NCBI GenBank assembly: GCA_933228895.1
Contig: OW121848.1
Span: 133,752,615-133,816,614, forward strand
Length of the DNA: 64,000 bases
Source of the DNA: Platycnemis pennipes
Taxonomy: Eukaryota > Arthropoda > Insecta > Odonata > Platycnemididae
Direction of reading: 5' to 3'
The stretch's first letter is position 1. The number at the start of each line of letters is the position of its first letter. The notes beneath the pieces are model-generated. The model saw only the letters and a program-made list of their open reading frames with translations. It made no database searches and was not told the origin of the DNA. Both the position numbers and the translations under genes were made by a program. Shown piece by piece: positions 54,757-64,000 of the stretch.

Positions 54757-54945
54757 CCGCCGGCCGCGGTGGCGGCGGGATAAATTCCTCGCCGTTCAAT
54801 CCCAGGGCCGCGGGTTCGAATCCCGCCCGGGGAGGATTTTCATTCTCCGGGGCATGGATGCTTGTGACGTCTACCCAGTTAATTGGAAGAGAGGACTGAG
54901 TTCTAAAATCGCAAGCTAAATAAAGACAAATAAAAAAAGATAAAT
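54757..54945 (+). mobile_element. SINE-D, tRNA-derived SINE
   Basis: A GC-rich tRNA-like head, GCCGGCCGCGGTGGCGGCGG with B-box GGGTTCGAATCCCGCC, is followed by an unrelated body (GGGGCATGGATGCTTGTGAC) and an A-rich tail with AAATAAAGACAAATAAA. The head lacks the paired stems expected of a functional tRNA and is fused to a tail, so I call it a SINE rather than a tRNA gene. Confidence 0.7.
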
Positions 54946-54981
54946 CTCAACTAATATTAAATCTAGTATAGCTTAAATAGG

Positions 54982-55292
54982 GTCCGGGTTTGTGTGGAGG
55001 CTAGAGTACCTACTGGTCTTCTATCCCAAGGACCTGACTTCAAGTCTTGGCATTGGCAGGTACTTTTCATCGGTAAAACGGTCACTACTTGAGCGCTGTA
55101 CAGAGGGACTCCAAGTGTATCACTTCATCCGTCGAATGAGACGATAAACCAAATCACCCTAGGCGCCTTTTCTTTAGGGCGGTACTCGGTTTCTCTCCAC
55201 CCTTCCACCGTTTCCTTAACAACTCCGCTCCCTACTCAGTCACCCACCTATCCTAGATGTCGCTAATGAGTTAACTATCGATATCTTTCCAT
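54982..55292 (+). mobile_element. SINE-A, diverged plus-strand copy
   Basis: TGTGTGGAGGCTAGAGTACC head, a degraded B-box (ACTTCAAGTCTTGG), TACTTGAGCGCTGTACAGAG, CATCCGTCGAATGAGACG, GGTTTCTCTCCACCCTTCC, then ACCTATCCTAGATGTCGC. It sits 40 bp after SINE-D in the same orientation. Confidence 0.7.
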
Positions 55293-58200
55293 CATAACTT
55301 CTACACATTAAGCTTAATTCATATACCAAAGAGTTGGCTACGGTGAACACCATTCAAATAAAAATTAGCCCTGGATATTTACCAGAAACATTCGTGGCAA
55401 AGCATCAGAATGCATTCGGTATAGCTGCACGCGTAGGAGGAACGGAGTGTTGATGGCGTTGAATCCAGTCGTGAATCACCCTCGGGCATTAAGATCCTCA
55501 GAGGCAACGTGTACGAGGGTCAACTGCTTTTTCTGGATGGTCTCTGGTTTCCCTTCAGGATCTGGTATCCTGACAATCACGCGATTCGTGCTGGGGGCGT
55601 GGGTACCTAGGGCTTCACCGAAGCAGATTATGACTCCTAGCTCCAACCTAGCCATTACACTGACGTTCTATCAAGAGTGCTTACAAATTAATTAATTTTA
55701 GGCGCGTACTTACTTGCGCGGAAGATGACTTCGGTTCACACCACTCCAGTCCTCATTCCTGGACTTCCTTCTTTCTCAGTGAGAGTACTCGAAGCAATAA
55801 AACCTTGGCCGATCACCTAGACTGCTGCCGTGTTCCAGAACCAAATGCCTGCCGTATTTTGCGGTGAATAATGTAAAGCCAAGAACGCCAAGAGAGAAGA
55901 AATAATTGAGCATCAGATCAAATTGGGCATTTCCTAGGCGAAGGGTTCAAAACCAGCTTCGAGTAAGGAGAGCGAGGATTTTAGATAGCTTTCTGAAGGT
56001 TTTTGCTCACGTTTACGTCATTGCCAACTCGAACCGATACCTCAGCTGATGCGTCACCTTGAGAAAAATGGGATGATTTGTTTAGAAAATGCGGAAGTTA
56101 ATTAATGAAACATCCAGCATAAGGAATTTTCCCTTCTACTCGTAATTATGGTGTCAGTCGAGTCGTGGTAGTATAGATTTTTGACGGATTGAAGTAGGTT
56201 TAGAATGACGAGAAATATTTCTATGTTTCCATACGGCAGTGCGGAAGAAATACCTATATTTCACGTAATTTTATTCACTGATTTGGACATTCGATGCATC
56301 TAATCGCTGGGGTCTATTCTGCAGTTTCTAGATGTAGCGAAAAATTCAGGTAAATATGACATCCATGCCCAAAGTTGGTTTAGAACAGCAAGCGACTGTC
56401 CTTGGCTTTTGCCAGGGAATCATCTCCTACCCAAATACCGTGGTTTGCGGGTAATTATTCCGAAACCAAAGGGGATTCCATTGGGTGATTACAGTTCCTA
56501 TCTCGGCAGCGGCTGTCATTTTGGATAAAAAACGACTTGACAGATGGAATGTTGCGGGTTTGAATCCCACCTGAGTTATGGGCAATGCGTCTGACTTACT
56601 TAAGGTATAGCATTTAAGTTAGGTTACATGATGCCATAAAACATTTGCAGTTTAAACAGCCTCAAAATTAATCCTACCCAGCTACCTTTAGGTCTTATTT
56701 GCAAGACATTACAGTTTTAAATCCACTTCGCTGACCTTATAGATGAAAATGGATAGTATATACTTACCTAATTAATATAAATGAAACTGCATCATATGGC
56801 CAACTTTCAAGAAATGAGATATTGTTTTCTTTATCCTCTTGAAAAATCATTCGATACCTCTTCAATATGTTTTAATTGTTTCTATTTAGGCACAGAAGTC
56901 AACTTATAATAATATTCTGAGGTGGTAACAGCAGCAAAGTTATTGGTGAAAGTAATATACATCGCCATCGGTAACGCAGGTAAGAGTTTAAGTGGTAGTA
57001 AAGAGGATAAAAGGATGGAAAGATTTAGCTTCATGGATAGCAAACAAACAAAGAAATTCGTAAAATGCCATAATAAATCATTTTATTTCGTGTGTATTTG
57101 GACAAGCCAATAATTAAAATCTCACTTCAAATTTTACATATACAATTTACATTACTTTTAGTAACCAAACTGACCAGAGCCTAGCAAGGGTTTAAGTCTA
57201 TAAGAGCAGTAAAGAGACCCCCAGACTTCAACACTTGACTGAGAACATATGAATGAACAAAAAATATACGAGATGAACGCAAAAAAAAGGTCAACGCTAA
57301 ATACAGGACTCTTTGGTTGTTTAGCTGTTATGAAAGTCTCGTCAAAGGACTCGATATGTACTGACTGGTTTTAAAAACTATTTTTTAGAAATATATATAT
57401 TTACAGGTGTAAGTGCAAAAACACACGCACACAATAAACCAACAAAAAGCACCTCTATAGGAGGTTGTGGTCAACTCCGAACGGAGAAAGGCCTGGTCTG
57501 AACAGGTCATTAAGTTACGTATGCTGACTTGAAATATCAACGCAATACTTTTGAGATGAATAACGATCGAGTGATATAGTTACAGGGTGCTCTTTTGAAA
57601 TGCTATTGACTTTAGGCTTTTAGAAAAGCAATGGGATGCTGAAAACTTGTAAGAATAGAGATTTGAAAGTAAAGGTTAACGAAAACTTTTAAAACTTGGT
57701 AGAGTAGATGCAGAGAAAGAGTAGGAATTGATCCTAACTACATATGCTTAGGCAGGGTTAAACTCCGAGCTTGACGAAGGGATCATTTACAAGCTGAGGG
57801 AAAAATGTGATTAAGTATTTCACATCAATTTATGCTGCACAGTTGTATTGGATAGGGATAGGGCTGCACATTGCTAGGGATAAGCATTGCTTTAATATTT
57901 AAATTTATGATCATCCGAGAAGAGAGCACCCTGCTTTAAGTAGAGAAATAGAAGTGCTTAGATGATGCACAGGTGAGTATAAATAGGTATATAACACCAC
58001 TGAGCACGATAAGGGGGTAAAAAAGTGCAAAATATGCTACAGTGCTATCGGGGTAAAACGGTAAACCGTTCGATAATTCACAACTAAAAACGTCGAAAGA
58101 GGAAATAGAAAACGTTAACTGCGTATGACATAAAGAGTTCATTACATGAAAGGCATCACTAAGAAAACTCAACCATCTATTTTTTATACACTTGGAACAT

Positions 58201-59905
58201 TTGAACTAGTATTACGCTATGAATAAATGTTTTTTCATGCACTACATAATCATCAATATCCCGGAAATCTACATATGTAGAATTGAACTAGAATACACAA
58301 GACTACTTCCACATTTGCTGCAACTCCGATGCCCATAATTTAAGTACAGAAAATGTCACGCAATCAGCGGGCAAGGCCGTTGATTATGAGATTTCTTTCC
58401 TTGTAGAGAAATTTACAAGGAAAATAAATGTCTCTTATCAATTTCAATACCTAGAGACCGGATATCTGGACCAGACGAAACGACTATGCGAGGCATGTCA
58501 ATCCTAAAGACTAGGGACGGGAGGATTCATCCTTCAACTCTCAAAGGCACTGACTCACAGACATTTCTCTAGGATTCAATGCTACATTTGCCAACGTTTC
58601 ATTCAAATTTATATTTACTTATCTATTAGAAGTCTACGACTAAATACGAATGAGCACGAAGGCAACATCTCAAGTGCATTGATCGCCTTGATACAAAGTT
58701 AAAAGTCAAACATTAAATTAAAAAAAAATATTTTCAAAGCGCATGCATCGTGAAATAAGAAAGTAGGAATTTCACTCAAATAATTCGTGCATTTAATGCT
58801 TCAGCATGGACGGATTTTTTTCTTCGGATAAATAGAAGCATCATCATGGACGGAATCGCATACTACTGCCAACCAGCAAACGTAAAGCATTCAAATTCAG
58901 CGTTTTTTTTGCTAGCAACTGGGTAGGTATTTACTACTCAGTGGAGGGATTAGTTCCAAAAGTCTTATAAACGCGCCATTAAATACTTTTTCATCTGCTT
59001 TTGTGCAAGAAATTAACGCGGAAATCACCGCAAATTTATGTACTCGAAAATGCAAAAGGTGATCCGCGGAGATATATCAACATTAAATGCCAGTCAATTG
59101 TAAAATAGTCATCAATGTTAAGACGACGATTCTTGCTTATGTAGAATGTTAAAAGATATGCAAAAGACTAGAATAACTGTTGCCACGCAATTGGACTCGG
59201 TACTATGATCGGATTGCCATTTACGACGGAAGGCACTGATCGTTGCTGCGTAGGGTTTTTATCAATTGGCATAAACTATTTAAATAATGGAGTGGATAGA
59301 AGATAAAACCTTTCAAAGTCACTTGTGGAAAACTGGACTAAACTGATGCCCCCACTCAGTGGGGGGATTGGACGTAGACTGAGCTCAGAGTTCAAGCATT
59401 GATTGATGTCTTAACATCGCTATAATAAATAGGGAACTCTCATTATAACTTAGATTGTACTTGAAGTTATGATCAACTTGTAATAAAAAGTATATACTAT
59501 GCATACAATATAGGTATATATATATATATATTTACGACCGACTCTCAAAAACTATGTGTGTCAAGTCAAAAACTTTCCTACCATCCCAAAGAAGGCGAGT
59601 AAAATACTCCTGGGATGGTGATTTTGGAAATTCTTCTCCCTCCGTACTCGAGCGAAATCCAGGCCTATAGTGAGCAAGATTGCTACATCATCACTGGGCC
59701 TTGTGAAAAGTCATTTAGTGTTTCCAGGCAGCCTGAAAACCTGGGAACGTGCGTTGCATTGGGGAAACATTCATCAATTGTATCCCCAAAAGAGTTTCCC
59801 AACACTATAGCAACGGTGTTGGATGCGCTACAGCCCGGGGATGAATCTGGAGCAGCTGGGCATCGAGTGCTGGCTCTGTTGTACAAGATCCCTTGATGGG
59901 CCGAC
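55293..59905. other. AT-rich region downstream of the zinc-finger exon, no gene
   Basis: This includes the 3' UTR side of the zinc-finger gene (just left of 59906) but I cannot place its poly-A site. A TA repeat lies at about 59513-59532, a tRNA B-box-like GCGGGTTTGAATCCCACC at 56550, and a hairpin ACCATCCCA...TGGGATGGT at 59580-59618. No other coding region recognised. Confidence 0.5.
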
Positions 59906-60345
59906 TTAGCTCGGCTCGGCCTTGATGTGCAAGGCGGTCTCGTCCACCACCTCCATCGCAGGGGCGTCGGGTGTCGCCGGGGGAACGACGTGATCGTCTT
60001 CCGCGGGAGATGTCTCCATCTCCGTCGCGGTTTCCGCGCTCTCTTCGACCCGCTCTTCGGGAGGTGTCGGCGGTGGGTCTCCGCCTGCCTGTGGTACAGC
60101 TTCCTCCTCCTCCTCCTCCCTCTTTGGGACGGAGGTGTCGGGCGGCGCCTGCGGGGCGCCTTCCGGCACCTCCCCCGGGTGCTGGGCGTCCCTGTGCCGG
60201 CGGAGGTCCACCTTCCGCTGAAAGGCTCTCTCGCACAGTCCGCAGGCGAAAGGCTTGAAGCCGGTGTGTTTGCGCATGTGCGTGATGAGGTTGGACGATT
60301 GGCTGAACGCCTTCTCGCACACGACGCACTTGTGTGGTTTTTCCC
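59906..60345 (-). CDS. Senseless/Gfi1-family zinc-finger transcription factor, 3'-terminal coding exon
   Basis: The exon opens with a split glycine codon after a pyrimidine-rich acceptor (CTCTCTCCCTTCACAG, plus-strand 60346-60361). It encodes [20 protein letters not shown]...HMRKH and [20 protein letters not shown]...QH, two complete C2H2 fingers joined by HTGFKPF. The finger order and the SQSSNLITH and [10 protein letters not shown] helices are those of the last two fingers of Gfi1/Senseless, nuclear repressors/activators acting in sensory-organ and blood-cell fate. A tail of about 85 residues follows, rich in E, P and A, ending HIKAEPS and TAA at 59906-59908. Phase-1 introns in finger linkers are common. 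Earlier fingers and the N-terminus are not in view to the right, so an intron of over 3 kb is likely. The glutamate after the second cysteine in each finger (CEKAF, CERAF), where glycine or aspartate is usual, is slightly odd. Confidence 0.88.
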
Positions 60346-60580
60346 CTGTGAAGGGAGAGAGAGAAAGAATTACAAAATGGTCGCTGTGATTATCGAGCGA
60401 AACGGGGGTGGAAAGGAAGGGATGGCGAACCAATACAGTGGCGCGCTTTTGAATCAGGCAAGCGGAGCTTCTGTCCCGGGCCACGAGACCCAAAGAACCC
60501 ACAGTTATGGACAATCTCCAGTAACAGGAAGAATAAATATTTTCTTCTTTGCATGGTTATTAACCACTTAAATATCACAC
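60346..60580 (-). other. Intron sequence just upstream of the terminal zinc-finger exon
   Basis: It begins (minus strand) with the acceptor tract of the exon at 60345. The frame stays open by chance for a while but shows no finger or domain. The rest of this intron must extend right through the repeats at 60.6-63 kb or beyond. Confidence 0.7.
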
Positions 60581-60794
60581 AGGTTAATTTATGGAGGTTT
60601 GGTCGTCTTTTTTAAAAAATTTCAACTTCTTTTTTCTGCCAACGTTTCGCCTTTTTATTAAGGCTTCTTCAGGATTACAGTACAATGCAAGGAACTGTAG
60701 CCCTGAAGAAGCCTTAATAAAAAGGCAAGACGTTGGCAGAAAAAAGGAAGTTGATTTTTTTTAAAAAGACGACTAAACCTCCATAAATTAACCT
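60581..60794. mobile_element. Foldback element in the zinc-finger gene intron
   Basis: Arms 60581-60672 and 60701-60794 are inverted: AGGTTAATTTATGGAGGTTT at the outside and GCCAACGT(T)TCG...TTATTAAGGCTTCTTCAGG inside. The left arm on the minus strand gives CTGAAGA, a GCCTT/AAGGC stem-loop, then GAAACGTTGGC (60672-60645). The right arm has AAGAC in place of GAAAC. Spacer of 28 bp, no ORF. Confidence 0.85.
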
Positions 60795-60911
60795 ATGTAG
60801 AATAAATATTGCAATAATATTCATTCTCAATGCTCCTTCATCCTAATAAATTAATCCTAAAATATTTTGAAACAAGAATTGATTTTTAAAATTAGACTAG
60901 AATTTTTGAAT

Positions 60912-61000
60912 TGTGAATTTCACACGCCAGTGGATTATTACGGGGTGAGCTCTACCCTCACCTATCAAAAATCAAAAACCAAACTTGGGTTGAACACCAT
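60912..61000 (+). mobile_element. SINE-C 3' fragment
   Basis: GTGAATTTCACACGCCAGTG, GGGGTGAGCTCTACCCTCAC and ACTTGGGTTGAACACC match the 3' part of SINE-C at 46620-46690. The fragment ends against the inverted-repeat element starting at 61002. Confidence 0.65.
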
Positions 61001-61001
61001 A

Positions 61002-61977
61002 TGATTCCGTCAAATTGTCTCAGGGTTTCTCAAGGGTGGGTTGGGAGGGGGGAGCGAATGGGAAGAAAGGCATGAAAAACCGGGTATTTCCATAAGCTTA
61101 ATGTGTTGATGTTTTTTGATAGCGCGAGAGTACCCGTATGAAAAATTATACACTATTTGAAATATTAAGTTTCGGAGTTACCACAGTAACACTTGTGATA
61201 AATCGGTGACTTATTTTTAGTTATTGTACTGTCTCTAATGCGTTCCGCTGATTACCTAACATAAGTTACTCCCAATCGTAACTTAAGACACGGTCCCATG
61301 AAAAGGATACCGTAGTGAATTCCATCAAACTTCGGTTCTAACGAGAATACGTCAAAAAATTTCAAGCATGGGACTGATTCGGCCCTCGCTCTGCGGAACA
61401 AAACTATGATAAAACATTGATAACTTAGTATTTTTCCCATGCCTATATTTCCTTCACTCTGATTGTCACATCGTTTGCTGTTTTATTAAAGGTATTTTAC
61501 AACAGCCATACCTTGATAGTGGATAAAATATTAAGATGTTTCTTTAAAGTTATTGATTGATTGCAATTTTGTCTCTGAAAAATCTCCAGCTGAGTTGAAA
61601 ATCATCATTTTTGCAGAAAGCCTTTATTTTTAAAAGCTTTGTACACTATTCCACACTTTTTCCTTGTAAAAACGCTGACATGTGTTGGGTGAAAACACTT
61701 CCACCACGAAAGCTTTACTTCGACAACGGTTTTGTCGATTACGTGATTATACGAACCCTTTTCCACTGCATAAAAAAAAGAAGAATCGTCACGCCAATGG
61801 CTGGGCTAACACTGTTCGGTACGATGAAATTTTCAATATCGCCGGCGTGTACTCTCGTGCAATCAAAACATCATCACATTAAGCTTATGGAAAGACCTGG
61901 CTTTTCATACAATTCTTCCCCTTTTCTCCCCCTCCCAACCCACCCTTGAGAGACCCTGAGTCAATTTGACGGAATCA
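61002..61977. mobile_element. Terminal-inverted-repeat element, about 976 bp
   Basis: TIRs of about 160 bp: 61002-61165 against 61815-61977. Both start TGATTCCGTCAAATTG and share CTCAGGGT(T/C)TCTCAAGGG, GGTGGGTTGGGAGG, CCATAAGCTTAATGTG and ACGAGAGTAC-type words. The interior is AT-rich with frames under 115 codons and no transposase motif, so it is a non-autonomous DNA element. No target duplication is obvious. Confidence 0.8.
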
Positions 61978-62834
61978 AAACCTTGAAAGGTGAAGTGTGT
62001 GCGCGCGCGAACAATCGGGAAAAAAGGGTTAAGAGGATTTTGACGATGGCAAACCTGAGGGGTTGAGAGAGGACATAAGAGGGTTATTCTCACTAATCGA
62101 CTTACACTCTGAAATAATCGTTAACTCCGCAATTTGACGTCAAGAAGTCGGCTTAGAAGGGCCGGGAGAGGGTGGAGAGGGGACACAAGGCATAGAAGGG
62201 AAGTTTTCATGGTGAATTTAAGCGAGAGGACCCTTAGTTTGAAATACAAAAACCTGTGGCATACGTACTAGAAGTGACATGAATGAAAATGGTGCCAAAT
62301 GATAAAAACAATATTATTTCATCACCATAATTATTATTTCTTCCTTCTGGAATAAGCTTTAACGGTACCTCCATTCTTTGCAAGACTTTTCTCGATATTC
62401 CTCATTTTATTACTTAGCCATACGGCTAGCCTTTCATCATACCAAAGAAAATTTTTATATTCCATCCTATATATTTCTTACCTGACATTCTACCCTCAAT
62501 AACGGCCTCTTTAAAACCAGTCACTCATAATTACTTGTTCCATACATCTACTTATCATCATCTAGCCACAGAAAGAAACATTACTTGTCATCCTACTATT
62601 TTGTAAAAAGAGGAAGTGGATGATGGCCAAGGTGCCATTAAAGTCGGGTGCGAAGTAGGGAATGCGTATTCTTTTAGGTAGGTATGACTTTATCGATGCT
62701 TTGCATTGATGGTTGGTATTGATCGATGCTCTATCTATGTATGTAGTTTAATTAATTGTAAGGAATGAAAGTGTTCAGCAATATTATTTTCAAACATGTT
62801 CAATAATGCATATCTAGCGTGAAGTCAATCTTGT
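61978..62834. other. Spacer, no gene
   Basis: AT-rich with a G/A-rich patch at 62155-62200. Nothing recognised. Confidence 0.55.
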
Positions 62835-62885
62835 CAAACACCCTTGTGCTGGCATGCGGGGATAAAATATAAATTTATACCGTTA
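62835..62885 (+). repeat. Rep-B fragment, degraded
   Basis: AACACCCTTGTGCTGGCATG and GCGGGGATAAAATATAAAT resemble the 3' end of Rep-B (CACCCTCGTGGTGGCTTGCA). Confidence 0.4.
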
Positions 62886-62887
62886 AA

Positions 62888-63066
62888 ACTGGCACCAGTG
62901 GAACTAGAATTTTATCGTCCCATCCACTGAGTACTTCACTTACTTTGCTCCGCACAAGACTACATCAGTAGTTGACTAAAAGATCTCTTCCATATCGGGA
63001 AATCGAACCAGAGCCTTCGCGGTGAGAAGAAAGTACACGGGTCACCTTGCAAATGCGATCCACCCT
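62888..63066 (-). mobile_element. SINE-A, minus-strand fragment
   Basis: ATCGTCCCATCCACTGAGTA, TACTTCACTTACTTTGCTCC and, at the right, GGGAAATCGAACCAGAGCC (reversed B-box) with CACGGGTCACCTTGC. Diverged. Confidence 0.6.
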
Positions 63067-64000
63067 CCTACCCTGTCTCCTCTGAAATCAACCCAACAAC
63101 ATTCTTTTCTTCCCACTCAGATTAACATTTCGTCCTCCATTATGTCGTGCTCATAATATTGTTTCGAATTTTCGAAACAGCAATGCTAATAAAAACAAAT
63201 GAGTGACGAGAAAAAAAAGCAAATATTAGGTTTTACGCAGAAAGAGATTTTTCACGTTCGATTTTACGTAACTTAGGAAAATCAAGCATATGATACCTCA
63301 GGGTGCGTATCCATCACTGAAAATTGATCATAATCACTTACCCTGTCCAGAATAAATCTAAAATTATTGCCTTCACTAATTTCCAAAATAATGCTTTATA
63401 TAGAGTTCAGCACGAAGGCAAGTTAAGGAAAAAAAACAGCTTGTTTTTGTCACACCCGAAAACAAAGATCATATCGACCGATGAACACCCTATTAATCGA
63501 AATCATGTAAGAAAAAGGGTTCCGGGAAAGAGAGGTTGAATACGATACTCAGATAAATTATTTTAATGAAACCAGGCAAATGTGGAAAAAACCGTATGAG
63601 TTACCCTTTAAGAAGGAAGCGATCGATGTTCCGCTTGAAGGAAATTATCCTACTACTTCACTTTTTTTTTTAGTAGACCCATCAATTCTTCTCATTGGGT
63701 TTCATAAAAAGGTTCTTATTTCTTTATTTTGCCTTAACTCACTGCAAATACTTCAAAGAGGTCCCTTTTGAAAGTATCAACAATATCAAATGAAATACTG
63801 CCGAGTGCACCTTACTGCTTTTACGGAAGGGCAAAAAGAATTAAGGAAAGTTGAGTATTTTCCAAAATGATGCACCATAACTTTCATTTTTCTAAAAAAA
63901 ACGCATTTTGTCCATTGTAGTTGACTTTCTATAAAGTACCGCTGATATTCTCCCGGGTAAAACGTCCTAATGTGGAAGTGACATGAAAATATGAAAGTAT
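63067..64000. other. Spacer to the window end, no gene
   Basis: AT-rich; frames under 75 codons with no domain. No additional zinc-finger exon was found here on either strand. Confidence 0.55.

Noticed and set aside
54757..54840. Possible tRNA gene
   Set aside because: It has a good B-box, but the acceptor and anticodon stems do not pair convincingly and it is joined to a SINE-like body and A-rich tail.
60346..60514. Extension of the zinc-finger frame upstream of the acceptor
   Set aside because: The frame is open, but the peptide has no finger or linker similarity and the splice acceptor sits exactly at the finger linker, so this is intron.

Overview
The window is from an animal nuclear genome, most likely an arthropod and probably an insect. 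It has long AT-rich non-coding stretches, a spliced C2H2 zinc-finger exon of the GFI1/Senseless family, and a dense mix of metazoan transposable elements: Penelope-like elements, an R4/Dong-type retrotransposon, CR1/L2-like and RTE-like LINE fragments, tRNA-derived SINEs and terminal-inverted-repeat DNA elements. Species cannot be fixed from the sequence alone. There are no bacterial features.

Only one host gene is convincingly present: the 3'-terminal coding exon of a senseless/Gfi1 orthologue on the minus strand (59906-60345). It has a clear splice acceptor, two zinc fingers and an acidic/proline-rich tail. Its other exons must lie to the right, beyond or unseen within the last 3.6 kb, so most of the window is gene-poor sequence downstream of this gene.

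The centrepiece is at 18.07-23.17 kb. An apparently full-length Dong/R4-clade non-LTR retrotransposon with one intact 1130-codon ORF (18380-21772) sits between TAA microsatellite tracts. Its first 71 bases fold by eye into a complete HDV-like self-cleaving ribozyme whose predicted cleavage site is exactly the TAA/element junction. Its 3' side shares a TAA tract with the 3' tail of a 5'-truncated CR1/L2-like element on the opposite strand (21923-23173).

Elsewhere: 0.8-7 kb holds a SINE with target duplications, two copies of an unclassified repeat (Rep-1), a foldback insertion and a 23-bp minisatellite. 8.7-11.4 kb holds two Penelope-like copies with inverted terminal repeats. 11.86-13.91 kb is a Harbinger-like inverted-repeat element. 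23-37 kb holds more Penelope and RTE debris, several foldback elements and SINEs. 42.9-43.3 kb is an inverted SINE pair nested in another repeat (Rep-B). 44.4-49.1 kb is a pile-up of RTE, SINEs, Rep-1 and a GTTGCA-rich inverted-repeat element. 50.6-55.3 kb holds SINEs, Rep-B, a foldback and Rep-1. 60.5-63.1 kb, to the right of the zinc-finger exon, holds a foldback, a SINE piece, a 1-kb inverted-repeat element and another SINE.

A recurring structural theme is a short palindromic element whose arms carry CTGANGA, then a small stem-loop, then GAAAC. This hammerhead-ribozyme-like layout is shared by the Penelope terminal repeats and several otherwise unrelated foldbacks. Between these elements are AT-rich spacers and homopurine/GC-rich islands in which I see no gene.
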